From: Shimazuella kribbensis DSM 45090
GTDB taxonomy: Bacteria; Bacillota; Bacilli; Thermoactinomycetales; Thermoactinomycetaceae
DNA: 64,000 bases
Reading direction: 5' to 3'
NCBI RefSeq assembly: GCF_000428065.1
Contig: NZ_ATZF01000011.1
Span: 196 to 64,195 of the forward strand
This document shows positions 47,675 to 58,345 of the stretch, one piece after another. Under the pieces are notes generated by a model that was not told the origin of the DNA, did no database searches, and saw nothing but the letters and a program-made list of their open reading frames with translations. The translations under genes were made by a program, and so were the position numbers. Numbering within the stretch: the first letter of the stretch is position 1; each line of letters starts with the position of its first letter.

Positions 47675-48213
47675 CCCTTGCTACACAATGGGTGACTTTG
47701 TCGTTGATGTTTGCTTCGGGCGCATTGTTGGGAGTGTTCCTTGATCTTTATCGTATCTTGACTCGTAGGTTTACTCTACGAGGCTGGCCTATTTCTTTGA
47801 TTGATCTGCTTTTTTGGGTGTCGTCTGCTTGTTTTGTATTTGCTGTACTTTTATGGAGCAATTGGGGCGAGATGCGATTTTATATTATGATAGCTATTAT
47901 TTCGGGGATTTTATTTTATCTACGTCTTCTTACTAAACCGGTAACTTTGATTTTGACCAAATTGTTGAGATTCGTAGAATGGCTGATCAACTTCCTCATT
48001 CGTACGATTCTTGTATTGATTTATCATCCGATTGTGTGGGTGGTACTGCTCTTTTGGAGGATTTTTCGATGGATCGTTCTTTTTATTTGGAAAATAATAA
48101 CAAAACCGTTATTATGGATACTAAGTCCTTTGATTACCTTTTGCCGACCATACACCACTAAACTCAAGACTTGGTGGGCTAGCCGAAAGAAGGGAAATGA
48201 TGAACCTGAATAA
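47671..48213 (+). CDS. yabQ: Sporulation membrane protein YabQ
   Basis: 180 aa from a GTG overlapping the yabP stop codon (GTGA). Four to five hydrophobic helices are present in the first ~150 residues (VTLSLMFASGALLGVFLDLYR; PISLIDLLFWVSSACFVFAV), then a basic tail. YabQ is a mother-cell membrane protein of the outer forespore membrane needed for cortex formation. It overlaps divIC by 17 bases. Confidence 0.93.
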   Translation: MTLATQWVTLSLMFASGALLGVFLDLYRILTRRFTLRGWPISLIDLLFWVSSACFVFAVLLWSNWGEMRFYIMIAIISGILFYLRLLTKPVTLILTKLLRFVEWLINFLIRTILVLIYHPIVWVVLLFWRIFRWIVLFIWKIITKPLLWILSPLITFCRPYTTKLKTWWASRKKGNDEPE

Positions 48214-48571
48214 CAATGTACTCCGGTTTCGTTCACCCGAGCCGACAAGTACAGAACCAAAGATGATACCAAAATCATTACCACCAAAATTACATCCTAA
48301 AGTAAAGCGACGACGCATTGCTTGGCTTGTGTTGATGGTATTGTTTTTTTGCTGGTGTGTTACACAACTGGTAATGCAGGAGATCAAAATCTCCAAAAAA
48401 GAAGAACTTTTACATACACGTCAGCAAGAATTGGCAACTTCAGAAGCAGCCACTAGGAAATTGACCAAAGATGTAAAGAAATTTCAAGACAAAGATTATT
48501 TGATGGAACAAGCCCATAAACATGGGTATGGCAAGCCAGGTGAAAAGAATATGAAAGTAGATAATGAATAA
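48197..48571 (+). CDS. divIC: Cell-division protein DivIC (FtsB/DivIC family)
   Basis: 124 aa from an ATG after GAAGGGA; an adjacent ATG at 48200 is also possible. A cytoplasmic N-terminus of about 43 residues is followed by one membrane helix near residues 44-62 and an extracytoplasmic coiled coil (ISKKEELLHTRQQELATSEA). DivIC forms the FtsL-DivIB-DivIC subcomplex at the septum. It is the last gene of the yabN-divIC run and ends in a strong terminator. Confidence 0.92.
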   Translation: MMNLNNNVLRFRSPEPTSTEPKMIPKSLPPKLHPKVKRRRIAWLVLMVLFFCWCVTQLVMQEIKISKKEELLHTRQQELATSEAATRKLTKDVKKFQDKDYLMEQAHKHGYGKPGEKNMKVDNE

Positions 48572-48580
48572 GGAAGTCTG

Positions 48581-48605
48581 GATGTGCGTTCTCGCACATC
48601 TTTTT
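48581..48605 (+). terminator. Terminator of divIC
   Basis: GATGTGCG pairs with CGCACATC around TTCT, followed by five T. Confidence 0.9.
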
Positions 48606-48677
48606 ATCATTTTACGAACAAGGAACATCATGATTTATCCATCAGGAAAGAAAAAGAAGGCACAGAAAAATTTGTTC

Positions 48678-48707
48678 TTGACTTTTGTTGGCGGAATAGA
48701 CTACAAT
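48678..48707 (+). promoter_or_regulatory. Promoter of the tRNA cluster
   Basis: TTGACT and TACAAT with an 18-bp spacer lie 20 bp upstream of the first tRNA. Confidence 0.75.
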
Positions 48708-48726
48708 AAAGTCTGTTCGCTGATGC

Positions 48727-48803
<77 letters not shown>

Positions 48804-48809
48804 TATTAA

Positions 48810-48885
<76 letters not shown>

Positions 48886-48900
48886 AATTTTTATATGTTT

Positions 48901-48977
48901 GGCGGCGTAGCTCAGCTGGCTAGAGCGTACGGTTCATACCCGTGAGGTCGGGGGTTCGAGCCCCTCCGCCGCTACCA
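48901..48977 (+). tRNA. tRNA-Met (CAT), elongator type
   Basis: 77 nt including CCA. GGCGGCG acceptor, CGGTTCATACCCG anticodon arm and GGGGGTTCGAGCCCC T arm match the Bacillales elongator tRNA-Met. A CAT tRNA could also be the lysidine-modified tRNA-Ile, but the sequence fits Met. Confidence 0.88.
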
Positions 48978-48985
48978 AAAAGAGA

Positions 48986-49040
48986 GGAGAAGGCGGAATC
49001 ACAACCTTGGCACAAGGTTGCGCATTACGCCTTCTCTTCT
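48986..49040 (+). terminator. Terminator of the tRNA cluster
   Basis: AGAAGGCG pairs with CGCCTTCT, enclosing an inner CAACCTTG/CAAGGTTG stem; CTTCTTGT follows. Confidence 0.8.
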
Positions 49041-49065
49041 TGTATGGAAGAGTGGGAAATATCTG

Positions 49066-49554
49066 GTGAATGTGGTAATCAAAAAGGTAAAGTTTACTAC
49101 TATTAATAAAACCTATACCGAAAAAGTCCGTGATTGGCGCGGCCGGTCCTGCTTTTCCACTCAATATGCCAATCCTGATGGCAAACGGATTTTTCACACT
49201 TATTACTTTGTGAAAAAAGGATATACCATTTCAAAGGTTTTTCATAAAAATGGCGAGTTTATGTATTACTACTGTGATGTAATGGAAATGAAAGAGATTG
49301 CACCGATGCGATATGTTATGGTCGACCTCTTACTAGATCTGATCATATACCCGGATGGCCGGTATCACTTGATTGATGTAGATGAGTTTGCAGACTCCAT
49401 TGATAAAGGTCATCTGCGTAAGCGACAACAGGTACATGCTCTTCGGACATTGGATACCATGTTACAGTTGCAAACAAAACGTAGATTGATTCCTCGATTT
49501 GTCCAGGATGCTGAAATGGTTCCCATCGTTCCAAACCCAATCGCGAGAAAGTAA
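49066..49554 (+). CDS. DUF402 protein
   Basis: 162 aa from a GTG with AGTGGGA upstream; longer in-frame TTG starts overlap the tRNA terminator. HTYYFVKKGYTISKVFHKNGEF, YYYCDVMEM and LLLDLIIYPDGRYHLIDVDEF are typical of DUF402, a family that includes nucleoside tri/diphosphatases and related phosphatases with a metal site of Asp and Tyr residues. The role here is unproven. It lies between the tRNA cluster and spoIIE where B. subtilis has only the tRNAs. Confidence 0.8.
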   Translation: MNVVIKKVKFTTINKTYTEKVRDWRGRSCFSTQYANPDGKRIFHTYYFVKKGYTISKVFHKNGEFMYYYCDVMEMKEIAPMRYVMVDLLLDLIIYPDGRYHLIDVDEFADSIDKGHLRKRQQVHALRTLDTMLQLQTKRRLIPRFVQDAEMVPIVPNPIARK

Positions 49555-49643
49555 TATTTCGACATGAAAAAAGCTGCTTTTGAGAAGTTTTGTCAGACAA
49601 ACCACCCACATTTGGCATATCGACATGATAAGACGAAATAAGA

Positions 49644-49690
49644 GACGGAGTTTTCCTGTTTTTAGGGAGTCCCGTTTCTTTTTTTATTTC
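49644..49690 (+). terminator. Terminator after the DUF402 gene
   Basis: AGAGACGGAG and TCCCGTTTCT pair imperfectly, followed by seven T, about 95 bp after the stop. Confidence 0.6.
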
Positions 49691-49722
49691 ATGAAGCTTC
49701 TATTTATCTGATGTATACCCAT

Positions 49723-49787
49723 TGTCGGAAACTTTTTTTTGAATTCCAGCCTTTTTGACAAACATTTTTAAAATCGCCACCTATAAT
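49723..49787 (+). promoter_or_regulatory. spoIIE promoter with 21-bp spacer and Spo0A boxes
   Basis: TTGACA (49755-49760) and TATAAT (49782-49787) are both perfect but 21 bp apart. A TGTCGGA box lies at 49723-49729 and a reverse-strand TGTCAAA box overlaps the -35. B. subtilis spoIIE has the same abnormal 21-bp spacing and depends on Spo0A~P. Confidence 0.85.
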
Positions 49788-49819
49788 GGAGAGCACAAAT
49801 ATGCAAACGGGGGTAGATT

Positions 49820-52264
49820 ATGTCATTTATAAAAAATATTCTTTATCGTCCATCTTTTTTGAATAAAGGTTTGGTAAAACGGTTTTCTCACCGATTGACG
49901 AGAATGTGGAATTTTCCAGTTTTAGCAATGGGGTTTTTACTAGGAAGAGCGACGATATTAGAATCCGTTTCCCCCTTTGCATTAGCCTATCTAGCAGTGC
50001 TTTTCCATCTTGGTAGGCGAGAATGGCCACTAGTGATGTTTTCCCTTCTACTTGGAGCATCTACCCTTGGGCCAATGGCAACAGTGAAGATGACTGGTTT
50101 TTTTATGGTGTTGTTCATCGTTCACAAGTTATTCCAATGGGTTGGACGCGGAAGTTTGTCATCGACCCCGTTTGTCGTACTAATCAGCAGCACCGCGGGC
50201 CACCTAATCGAATTGAGCTGGCACTCGTACACGAATTACCCTTATTTGCTTGCAGCTGTAGATGTATTACTCAGTTTTATTCTCACCTTTATCTTCGTAC
50301 AATCTTTACCGCTTTTTACAGTGAAAAAGAATCGACTTGGTTTAAAGCATGAAGAAATGGTTTGTCTCGTTATTTTAATGGGCTCAGTGTTGACTGGAAT
50401 GGTTGGATGGTACATTGGTGATTTATCCGTTGTCCACATTGCTTCTCGTTATATGATTTTGGTGTTAGCTTTGATTGGAGGTGGAATGTTAGGAGCTTCA
50501 ATGGGAGTAGTCACGGGACTCATATTAAATTTATCAGACATTCGGGCAATCATCGAAATATCATTGTTATCTTTTTCAGGATTGTTAGCGGGATTGTTTC
50601 AAGAAGGACGAAGAATTGGAGTAGCTGTTGGTTTTTTACTGGGTTCTACTATTTTGTCATTGTACCAGGCGAATAATGGTAACTTTTGGTTATCGTTAGA
50701 AGAAAGCCTGATTGCAATTTTTATCTTTTTCCTTACAAAAGAATCTGTATTTCTCACATTATCGCGATTGGTTCCAGGAACTTTTGAAAATCAAATGGCA
50801 CACCAAGAATATATACGGCGATTGCGAGATGCCACAGCAGGTAAAGTAGAGCGTTTTACAGAGTTATTTTATGAACTAGCTGGTAGTTTTCGAGAAGACG
50901 TTTCGAAGAAACGTCAAGATGATGAAGAGCAAGTAAATCAATTTATCGGTAATATCATGGGTGAAGCTTGTATGGGATGCCGAAGATTTACCGATTGTTG
51001 GGAAAGAAAAGTGGTTAAAACGTATCAAGGAATGACCAATTTGCTTACTTTAGTAGAAGCTCACGGAGAAGGGCCTATACCTGTTCCCTCCTTTTGGACG
51101 GAGCATTGTATTAGACCAGATAAAGTATTGGAGTCAAGTCAAGCCCAGTACGCTTATCATCATGAACGTGTCTATTGGAAAGAGAAAATAGACGAATCCA
51201 AAAAAGTCGTTTCAGATCAACTTAGCGGTATGGCAGAAGTAATGGAGAAGTTGACTAGAGAGATTCGGCATGAAGCCCAAGTTTTAACGGTACAAGAAGA
51301 TCAAATTCATGCTGCATTGGAAACATTAGGAATAATGATACAACGGGTAGATGTTTTAAACCTTGCAGAAGGAAAAGTAGAGATAGAAGTGGTTATGCCA
51401 CATATAGATGCTTTAGACGAATGTAAAAAACTAATCGCTCCATTGTTAACAGAGATTATTGGGGAACCGATAAATGTGCATCGTAAAATGGTACAAGATG
51501 GTGTCTCCGGCGCGATTATCACACTTGGGTCTGCTCAAAAATTTGAATTAAAAACAGGTTCTGCTGTTGCAGCGAAAGGTGGAGCGGTTGTCTCAGGAGA
51601 TAGTTTTTGCTCCCTGCATTTGGGTACAGGAAGAGCTGCTATAGCCATTAGTGATGGCATGGGGAATGGGCAACGTGCCCAAGAGGAATCAAGTGCTGCT
51701 TTGAAGTTGCTGCGACGATTGTTACAAGCAGGTATGCATGAAGAAAGAGCAGTGGATTCGGTCAACTCGATATTATCTTTAAGGACAATGGATGAAATGT
51801 TTGCAACGATTGATCTTACTATGATCGATTTGAATTCTGGAAAAGGCAGATTTATGAAAATCGGGTCAACACCTGGATTTATCAAACGCGGTAAAAAAAT
51901 TATCAAACTTGCAGCTTCCAGTCCACCAATTGGAATTCTAAAAGAAATTGATATAAAACCGATTGAAATGCAGTTAGAGCCGGGGGATATTTTGATCATG
52001 ATGAGTGATGGTGTTTATGATGCTTCTCGACATGCGATGAATAAAGAGGCATTTATGAATCGTATTATACATGAAATAGACACCAAAGACCCCCAAGATT
52101 TCGCAGATTGCTTGTTGGGGAACGTCATACAACAGCATCATGGAGCGGTACACGATGATATGACTGTAGTTGTATCCAAAATAGAGAGATATGCACCTGA
52201 ATGGTCATCCATTCGCATTTCAGGGATAAGAAGAGTAGATCGAACGGCAATAGTGAGTAGTTGA
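49820..52264 (+). CDS. spoIIE: Stage II sporulation protein E
   Basis: 814 aa from an ATG with GGGGG upstream. About ten membrane helices fill residues 1 to about 320. A central FtsZ-interacting/regulatory region follows, including a CMGCRRFTDCW cysteine motif near residue 388. The C-terminal ~220 residues form a PP2C phosphatase with ISDGMGNGQRAQEES and ILIMMSDGVYDA metal-site motifs. SpoIIE goes to the polar septum, then dephosphorylates SpoIIAA to release sigma-F in the forespore. It has a Spo0A-type promoter. The following B. subtilis genes yabS and yabT are absent. Confidence 0.96.
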   Translation: MSFIKNILYRPSFLNKGLVKRFSHRLTRMWNFPVLAMGFLLGRATILESVSPFALAYLAVLFHLGRREWPLVMFSLLLGASTLGPMATVKMTGFFMVLFIVHKLFQWVGRGSLSSTPFVVLISSTAGHLIELSWHSYTNYPYLLAAVDVLLSFILTFIFVQSLPLFTVKKNRLGLKHEEMVCLVILMGSVLTGMVGWYIGDLSVVHIASRYMILVLALIGGGMLGASMGVVTGLILNLSDIRAIIEISLLSFSGLLAGLFQEGRRIGVAVGFLLGSTILSLYQANNGNFWLSLEESLIAIFIFFLTKESVFLTLSRLVPGTFENQMAHQEYIRRLRDATAGKVERFTELFYELAGSFREDVSKKRQDDEEQVNQFIGNIMGEACMGCRRFTDCWERKVVKTYQGMTNLLTLVEAHGEGPIPVPSFWTEHCIRPDKVLESSQAQYAYHHERVYWKEKIDESKKVVSDQLSGMAEVMEKLTREIRHEAQVLTVQEDQIHAALETLGIMIQRVDVLNLAEGKVEIEVVMPHIDALDECKKLIAPLLTEIIGEPINVHRKMVQDGVSGAIITLGSAQKFELKTGSAVAAKGGAVVSGDSFCSLHLGTGRAAIAISDGMGNGQRAQEESSAALKLLRRLLQAGMHEERAVDSVNSILSLRTMDEMFATIDLTMIDLNSGKGRFMKIGSTPGFIKRGKKIIKLAASSPPIGILKEIDIKPIEMQLEPGDILIMMSDGVYDASRHAMNKEAFMNRIIHEIDTKDPQDFADCLLGNVIQQHHGAVHDDMTVVVSKIERYAPEWSSIRISGIRRVDRTAIVSS

Positions 52265-52321
52265 GCAAGCCACTTGGTTGGATTCTTTTCTTCAAATTGA
52301 TAAAATGAAAGTAACAATTCC

Positions 52322-52346
52322 AATCCCGGTTAGCGCCGGGATTTCT
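52322..52346 (+). terminator. Terminator of spoIIE
   Basis: AATCCCGG pairs with CCGGGATT around TTAGCG, followed by TCTT. The T-run is short. Confidence 0.7.
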
Positions 52347-52363
52347 TAATATGGGGTGGCAAG

Positions 52364-53773
52364 TTGTTTTTAGCAAAATTAGAGACGCATATTCGTGCAA
52401 ATAAACTTTTTAGAAACAACGAACGGCTTCTTGTAGGGGTTTCAGGCGGATGTGATTCGATTGCTTTATTAGATGCTCTGTATCACTTGACTATGCAGTT
52501 TGGTTGGCAGGTTTATGTTGTTCACGTCAATCATCACTTGCGGGGAGAAGAGAGTGATGCAGATGCTCGTTTTGTAGCTGATTTTTGTCAGGAAAGGAAT
52601 ATTTCTTACCAGCACAAGCATGTGGATGTAAAAGCCAAATTAAAAAAAGAAGGTGGAAACAAGCAATCTATTGCTCGGGAACTGAGGTATCAAGCTTTTC
52701 AAGATGCTGCTCAATCATGGGGTATCAAAAAAATTGTTTTAGCACACCATGCTGATGATCAAGTAGAAACCATACTCATGCGTATCATACGTGGTACTGG
52801 TCCCACAGGGTTAGCGGGTATTCCTGTTATACGAAAATGGGGTGACTTAGAGATCGTACGCCCGCTATTGTACTTTTATCGAAAAGAATTAGCCGAATAC
52901 CTGAATGAGAACAACATCAATTATCGGGAAGACTCGAGTAATCAGTCAACAGAATATACAAGAAATCGACTACGGTTGGAATTAATTCCCGAATTGATCC
53001 AATATAATCCTCAAATCAAACAATCTATTTTACAGCTGGGCAGCATGATGGCTGATGAAGAGGCTGTTTGGGAGAAATGGACGAATGAAGCATTAGGTAC
53101 TTGTTTGAAAAAAATAAATGAAAAAGAGTACCAAATTTCACTTCCAAGCTTTCTTTCTTATCCTGTTGCTTTACAAAGGAGAATGGTTAAACTAATATTA
53201 AATTGTCTAACTGATGAAAATCTACTTTATCAATCGATTGAACAGGTGTTACAATTAGGGGTACACCCATCTCCTTCGGTATGGATTTTCCTTCCCGGTG
53301 GAATAAAAGGAGTAAGATCATATGAAGTACTCCGTTTGACCAAAGATTACATAAATAAAGGGGAAGAGAAGTGGTCTTATCCTTTTTCTGTCCCGAGTAA
53401 AATGTACATACCACAAGGTGCAATTGAATCCATTATCTCTAGCGCATCTACTCCTTATCGTATACGTGAATCTCATCACAATGCGATATTTGATGCCGAT
53501 GAATTGAACTTAGCTCAATTAGTTGTACGCAATCGTCGCCCAGGAGACAAGATTCAGCCTTTCGGTTTCTCAGGTCATAAGCGAGTAAAATCACTGTTGA
53601 TGGAACACAAAATCCCTCAAGTTAATCGGGGAAACCAACCTATTGTCGTTTCAGATCAAGAGATTATTTGGATACCTGGTATTCGCCGATCTGCCGTTGC
53701 GCCTGTAACCTCATCAACTACCAAATTTCTAATCTTAGATTGGACTCCTGATAAAGCAAGTTCATTAAGTTAG
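52364..53773 (+). CDS. tilS: tRNA(Ile)-lysidine synthase TilS
   Basis: 469 aa from a TTG after GGGGTGG. The PP-loop ATP-pyrophosphatase motif is [15 protein letters not shown] near residue 24, with the adjacent [18 protein letters not shown]. Later come the family-specific ARELRYQAF and [13 protein letters not shown]. The C-terminal domain ([20 protein letters not shown]) binds tRNA. It converts the C34 of tRNA-Ile(CAT) to lysidine, so AUA is read as Ile. It begins the conserved tilS-hpt-ftsH run. Confidence 0.95.
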   Translation: MFLAKLETHIRANKLFRNNERLLVGVSGGCDSIALLDALYHLTMQFGWQVYVVHVNHHLRGEESDADARFVADFCQERNISYQHKHVDVKAKLKKEGGNKQSIARELRYQAFQDAAQSWGIKKIVLAHHADDQVETILMRIIRGTGPTGLAGIPVIRKWGDLEIVRPLLYFYRKELAEYLNENNINYREDSSNQSTEYTRNRLRLELIPELIQYNPQIKQSILQLGSMMADEEAVWEKWTNEALGTCLKKINEKEYQISLPSFLSYPVALQRRMVKLILNCLTDENLLYQSIEQVLQLGVHPSPSVWIFLPGGIKGVRSYEVLRLTKDYINKGEEKWSYPFSVPSKMYIPQGAIESIISSASTPYRIRESHHNAIFDADELNLAQLVVRNRRPGDKIQPFGFSGHKRVKSLLMEHKIPQVNRGNQPIVVSDQEIIWIPGIRRSAVAPVTSSTTKFLILDWTPDKASSLS

Positions 53774-53850
53774 TTTTTATGGTAGAAAAAGTTATACATA
53801 TTTGGAAACAAAAGGAACAGTCTTACGTGCTGTTTGGAGGGAAAATTACT

Positions 53851-54399
53851 TTGCATCAAGATGTGAAAGAGATTTTAGTTTCAACAGACCAAATCCGAAA
53901 CAAAATTATCGCCTTGGGCAAGCAAATTACAAATGATTACCAAGGAAAAGACCTGCTATGTGTGTGCATATTAAAGGGAGCGGCTCCTTTTATGGCGGAT
54001 TTAATCCGTGAAATTGAATTGCCTATGGAAATTGATTTCATGGCGTGTTCTAGTTATGGTGCATCCACTGAATCGTCTGGACAAGTGAGAATTTTAAAGG
54101 ATTTGGACTCGTCTGTTCAAAATCGTGATATTTTGCTTGTGGAAGATATCATTGATACGGGACTTACATTGAGTTATTTGGTTGATTTGTTTAAGGGGCG
54201 GGAAGCACGTTCTGTTAAGACCGTAACTTTACTCGACAAACCTTCCAGACGGCAAGCTAACTTGGTTCCTGATTATTTTGGTTTTCAAGTCCCGGATAAG
54301 TTCGTAATCGGTTTTGGGCTTGATTATGATGAGAAGTATAGGAATTTGCCTTACATAGGAGTTTTGAAAGAAGAAGTCTACAGTACAAAAAACACCTAA
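53851..54399 (+). CDS. hpt: Hypoxanthine phosphoribosyltransferase
   Basis: 182 aa from a TTG nine bases after GGAGGG. An in-frame ATG at 53779 would add 24 residues not seen in the family and has no ribosome site. Motifs are [15 protein letters not shown], the PRPP loop [14 protein letters not shown] near residue 95 and [26 protein letters not shown]. It salvages hypoxanthine and guanine to IMP and GMP. It follows tilS, as in B. subtilis, where the pair is essential through ftsH expression. Confidence 0.94.
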   Translation: MHQDVKEILVSTDQIRNKIIALGKQITNDYQGKDLLCVCILKGAAPFMADLIREIELPMEIDFMACSSYGASTESSGQVRILKDLDSSVQNRDILLVEDIIDTGLTLSYLVDLFKGREARSVKTVTLLDKPSRRQANLVPDYFGFQVPDKFVIGFGLDYDEKYRNLPYIGVLKEEVYSTKNT

Positions 54400-54528
54400 A
54401 ATTGGTTGAAAATTAGAAGGAGTGTAGTCGGCTATTTTTACATGTGCTAGAATGAACAAGTGCTCTTTAAAGAAGAACACAATTTTTTCATATAAATGGA
54501 CTGATATAGACCTGAGAGGGGGCCAAGG

Positions 54529-56514
54529 ATGAAAAACTACTTCCTCAGAAATGGATTATTGTATGTTACCCTCATCCTTGTTATTGTAGGTGTATTTAAT
54601 CTCGTAGCTAACACAAGTTCTGCTACGAAACAGCTAACATACAGTGAATACCATAATCTGTTGACAACCAACCAGATTGACAGTGTAACGATTCAACCAG
54701 AAGGTGATACATACCACATCACTGGTAAGTATAAAAAAAATAAATCAAAATCGTTTGTAACCCAAGGCCCATTAGGTTATGGTTCTACGGTCACTCAAGA
54801 TTTGCAGAAATACAAAGTGAAATTTACGGTTGAGAAAACCAAAAGTGATTCCATTTGGATCTCTATCTTTACATCCATTATCCCGATCGTTGGTGTGATC
54901 ATTCTATTCCTTTTCCTTATGAATCAGGCACAAGGCGGTGGAAGCCGTGTGATGAATTTTGGGAAAAGTAAAGCGCGATTATACAACGAAGAGAAAAAAC
55001 GCGTTACCTTTGACGATGTAGCAGGTGCGGATGAAGAAAAGACCGAACTGATCGAGATTGTTGATTTCTTAAAAGATAACAGGCGATTTGCACAGATGGG
55101 AGCTCGTATCCCTAAAGGTGTCTTGCTTGTTGGACCTCCAGGAACAGGTAAAACGTTGCTTGCTAGAGCGGTTGCTGGGGAAGCAAAAGTTCCATTTTTC
55201 TCGATAAGTGGTTCCGATTTTGTGGAGATGTTTGTTGGGGTTGGAGCTTCTCGTGTTCGTGATTTGTTTGAACAAGCAAAGAAAAATGCTCCTTGTATTA
55301 TTTTCATCGATGAGATCGATGCTGTAGGTCGTCAACGTGGTGCGGGTCTTGGTGGCGGTCACGATGAACGTGAACAAACCTTGAACCAACTTCTTGTTGA
55401 GATGGATGGATTTGACGCGAATGCGGGTATTATCATCATGGCTGCAACCAACAGACCTGATATTTTAGATCCTGCCTTGCTCCGCCCCGGTCGTTTTGAC
55501 CGTCAAATCTTAGTGAGTCGTCCCGATGTTCGTGGAAGAGAAGAAATTTTAAAAGTTCATGCACGAAACAAACCAATAGATCCAAGTGTGAAGCTTTCTG
55601 TAGTAGCACAGCGTACAACTGGTTTTTCTGGTGCAGACCTTGAAAACTTGCTGAATGAGGCAGCACTACTCGCAGCACGGGAAAACAAGCGAAAGATCAC
55701 CATGCTAGAGATTGACGAAGCAGTAGATCGTGTTATTGCTGGTCCTCAGAAGAAGAGTCGAGTAGTAAGTGCAAAAGAACGACGCATTGTCGCTTTCCAT
55801 GAAGCTGGTCACGTCATTGTCGGTTATTATGTAAAAAATGCAGATACCGTCCATAAAGTAACCATTGTTCCTCGTGGTCAGGCTGGTGGATATGCAATGA
55901 TGCTTCCGAAAGAAGATCGATACATCGCAACCAAAGGAGAACTTCTCGATCGTGTTACTGGACTACTAGGTGGTCGCGTAGCAGAAGAAGTAGTCTTTGG
56001 TGAAGTGAGTACAGGAGCAAGTAACGACTTCGAACGGGCCACAGGTATCGTTCGCTCCATGATTACCGAATATGGTATGAGTGAGAAATTTGCGACCATG
56101 CAATTCGGGAAAACACAAGGCCAAGTATTTCTAGGCCGGGACTTAGGTCATGAGCAAAACTACTCGGATCAAATCGCTTATGAAATCGATACAGAAATGC
56201 AAGAAATGATCCGCAGTTGCTATGACCAAGCAAAACAAATGTTGACCGAACGTCGCGACCAGTTAAACTTACTTGCTGAAACTCTTCTGACTCGTGAAAC
56301 TTTGGATGAAGAACAGATCAAACAACTTTTGGAAACTGGCAAGATTGATGATTCCGTTGTTGTGACGATCCAAGGTAAAGAAGATGAAGTGGTAAAAGAG
56401 GAACCAAAAGTAGAGGAAATCAATCCTCCTAATACAAACATAGAAGAACCGAATGTAGATCAATCGAACTTAGATAAATCAAACGAGGAAGAACCACCTA
56501 AAAAAGATCTTTAA
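54529..56514 (+). CDS. ftsH: ATP-dependent zinc metalloprotease FtsH
   Basis: 661 aa with AGAGGGGG upstream. Two membrane helices flank a periplasm-equivalent loop (residues about 7-25 and 108-131). The AAA domain has [14 protein letters not shown] near residue 202, [12 protein letters not shown] near 260 and the SRH region [10 protein letters not shown]. The zinc site is [11 protein letters not shown] near residue 424. A hydrophilic Glu/Pro/Asn-rich tail ends the protein. FtsH degrades misfolded membrane proteins and regulators; in B. subtilis it also influences entry into sporulation. Confidence 0.97.
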   Translation: MKNYFLRNGLLYVTLILVIVGVFNLVANTSSATKQLTYSEYHNLLTTNQIDSVTIQPEGDTYHITGKYKKNKSKSFVTQGPLGYGSTVTQDLQKYKVKFTVEKTKSDSIWISIFTSIIPIVGVIILFLFLMNQAQGGGSRVMNFGKSKARLYNEEKKRVTFDDVAGADEEKTELIEIVDFLKDNRRFAQMGARIPKGVLLVGPPGTGKTLLARAVAGEAKVPFFSISGSDFVEMFVGVGASRVRDLFEQAKKNAPCIIFIDEIDAVGRQRGAGLGGGHDEREQTLNQLLVEMDGFDANAGIIIMAATNRPDILDPALLRPGRFDRQILVSRPDVRGREEILKVHARNKPIDPSVKLSVVAQRTTGFSGADLENLLNEAALLAARENKRKITMLEIDEAVDRVIAGPQKKSRVVSAKERRIVAFHEAGHVIVGYYVKNADTVHKVTIVPRGQAGGYAMMLPKEDRYIATKGELLDRVTGLLGGRVAEEVVFGEVSTGASNDFERATGIVRSMITEYGMSEKFATMQFGKTQGQVFLGRDLGHEQNYSDQIAYEIDTEMQEMIRSCYDQAKQMLTERRDQLNLLAETLLTRETLDEEQIKQLLETGKIDDSVVVTIQGKEDEVVKEEPKVEEINPPNTNIEEPNVDQSNLDKSNEEEPPKKDL

Positions 56515-56520
56515 TGATAA

Positions 56521-56632
56521 AAACCTGGTACTTGGACTCGATGGGAGAAAGGAACCAAAAAGCTAGAGATACTCACTTTCTCTAACTTTATTCCCTTTCT
56601 CTCGTCAAAGAACAAGTACAGGTTTTTTTTGT
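56521..56632 (+). terminator. Long branched terminator after ftsH
   Basis: AAACCTGGTACTTG and CAAGTACAGGTTT form the outer stem with one bulge. Inside, GGGAGAAAGGAA pairs with TTCCCTTTCTC, with a small AGAGA/TCTCT stem at the centre. Eight T follow at the end. Confidence 0.85.
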
Positions 56633-56703
56633 AGATAAGAATGCTTTTTATAGACACAACATGGTAGCCTGGTTTATTGGCGTGAAAGGATGTAATAAGT
56701 ACA

Positions 56704-57465
56704 ATGTTACTTGTGATGGATGTGGGAAATACCAATATCGTTTTTGGTATTTATGAAAAAGATACACTTGTACACCATTGGAGAATGCAAACGGATAGAA
56801 ATGCTACAGAAGATGAATATGCCATGACATTCAAACAATTACTTTCCCATGTGGATTTAAAATTTCATCAGATAGATGGTGCTATTCTCTCTTCTGTTGT
56901 TCCTCCTATTACCTATGTATTAAGGAAGTTATGTGAGAAATATTTGCTGATTGATCCACTGGTATTGGGGCCTGGTGTCAAAACAGGGTTGCATATTCAA
57001 ACAGATGATCCAAGAGAAGTTGGTGCTGATCGAATTGCCAACGCAGTAGCTGCTGTAGAGTTGTATGGAGCTCCAGCGATCATTGTTGATTTTGGAACTG
57101 CAACTACCTTTTGCTATGTAGATGAACAGGCTAGGTACTTTGGAGGAGCAATCGCGCCTGGCGTCCAAATATCTGCTGAAGCTTTGTACCAACGAGCAGC
57201 GAAGCTGACCCGAGTAGAGATTGTCCAACCAACAGAGGTGATTGGAAGAAACACGGTTCACAGTGTTCAGTCAGGTATTTACTATGGATATGTAGGATTG
57301 GTTGATGGAATTGTGAATCGGATGAAAGCCCAATACCCTGTGAAACCAACAGTTATCGCAACTGGAGGATTAGCAAGTTTAATTTGTCACAGCGCAGAAA
57401 CGATTGATAAAATAGACCCTCTTCTCACACTAGAGGGATTAAAGCTAATTTACAAACGAAATTAG
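56704..57465 (+). CDS. coaX: Type III pantothenate kinase CoaX
   Basis: 253 aa. ASKHA-fold motifs are [17 protein letters not shown] at the N-terminus, [11 protein letters not shown] near residue 102 and [12 protein letters not shown] near 125 with the catalytic Asp. It phosphorylates pantothenate, the first step of CoA synthesis, needs K+ and is not inhibited by CoA. It opens the coaX-hslO-cysK segment conserved after ftsH. Confidence 0.96.
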   Translation: MLLVMDVGNTNIVFGIYEKDTLVHHWRMQTDRNATEDEYAMTFKQLLSHVDLKFHQIDGAILSSVVPPITYVLRKLCEKYLLIDPLVLGPGVKTGLHIQTDDPREVGADRIANAVAAVELYGAPAIIVDFGTATTFCYVDEQARYFGGAIAPGVQISAEALYQRAAKLTRVEIVQPTEVIGRNTVHSVQSGIYYGYVGLVDGIVNRMKAQYPVKPTVIATGGLASLICHSAETIDKIDPLLTLEGLKLIYKRN

Positions 57466-57478
57466 GAGGATTCTTCAG

Positions 57479-58345
57479 ATGGATTACACGATAAGAGCCA
57501 TTTCAGCCGATGGCTATGTTCGAGGGTTTGCGGCTTTGACAACAGATCTCGTCCAAGAATTACAAAGACGGCATTTTACCTTTCCCGTAGCAAGTGCAGC
57601 TCTAGGGAGAACTGCAACGATGGCTTCTTTGCTTAGTTTAACGATAAAAGATAAAAAAGAGCGTATCACCATCCAAATAAAAGGAGATGGACCGCTCGGA
57701 AAGATCGTAGCTGAAGCAGATGGTGATAGTGTTATTCGTGGGTATGTAGATAATCCAGATGTGTTGTTGCCGCTCAATGACAAGGGAAAACTCGATGTAG
57801 CCAGAGCAGTGGGACAAGGTTCTCTTTATATAACCAGAGACTTAGGATTGGGTACCCCTTATCAAGGAGCATCTCCAATTGTCTCGGGGGAGTTAGCAGA
57901 AGACTTTACTTACTATTATTCTTCATCTGAGCAAACCCCTACTTCTGTTGGGCTGGGTGTATTGGTAAATCGAGACAAAATTATTGTCTCTGGGGGATAT
58001 ATGGTCCAGCTTTTACCGAATGCTCCTGATGAAGTGATTGATGTTTTAGAGGAAAGAATCAGCAAAATAACCTCCATAACAGATTTGCTTGCTAAAGGGA
58101 TTACACCTGAACAACTTTTGCAACAAATCATGGGAGAAGATGCACGCTTTCTAGACAAAAAAGATACTCGTTTTGGTTGCACCTGCTCAAGAGAAAAAGT
58201 AAAAACGATGCTGATTAGTTTAGGAAAGAAAGAGCTGAATGCCATTGTAAAAGAAGATGGTCAGGCTGAAATCGTGTGTCATTATTGCAATGAGAAATAT
58301 CAGTATAATAAAGAAGAGCTGGAAGAGATCATAAGTTCCTTGTAG
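57479..58345 (+). CDS. hslO: Redox-activated chaperone Hsp33
   Basis: 288 aa from an ATG after AGGAGG, 14 bp after coaX. The N-terminal domain (RAISADGYVRGFAALTTDLV) and the zinc-redox switch CTC near residue 234 and CHYC near 266 are typical. Oxidation of the four Cys releases zinc and activates chaperone activity during oxidative heat stress. In B. subtilis it is followed by the parvulin gene yacD, which is missing here. Confidence 0.95.
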   Translation: MDYTIRAISADGYVRGFAALTTDLVQELQRRHFTFPVASAALGRTATMASLLSLTIKDKKERITIQIKGDGPLGKIVAEADGDSVIRGYVDNPDVLLPLNDKGKLDVARAVGQGSLYITRDLGLGTPYQGASPIVSGELAEDFTYYYSSSEQTPTSVGLGVLVNRDKIIVSGGYMVQLLPNAPDEVIDVLEERISKITSITDLLAKGITPEQLLQQIMGEDARFLDKKDTRFGCTCSREKVKTMLISLGKKELNAIVKEDGQAEIVCHYCNEKYQYNKEELEEIISSL

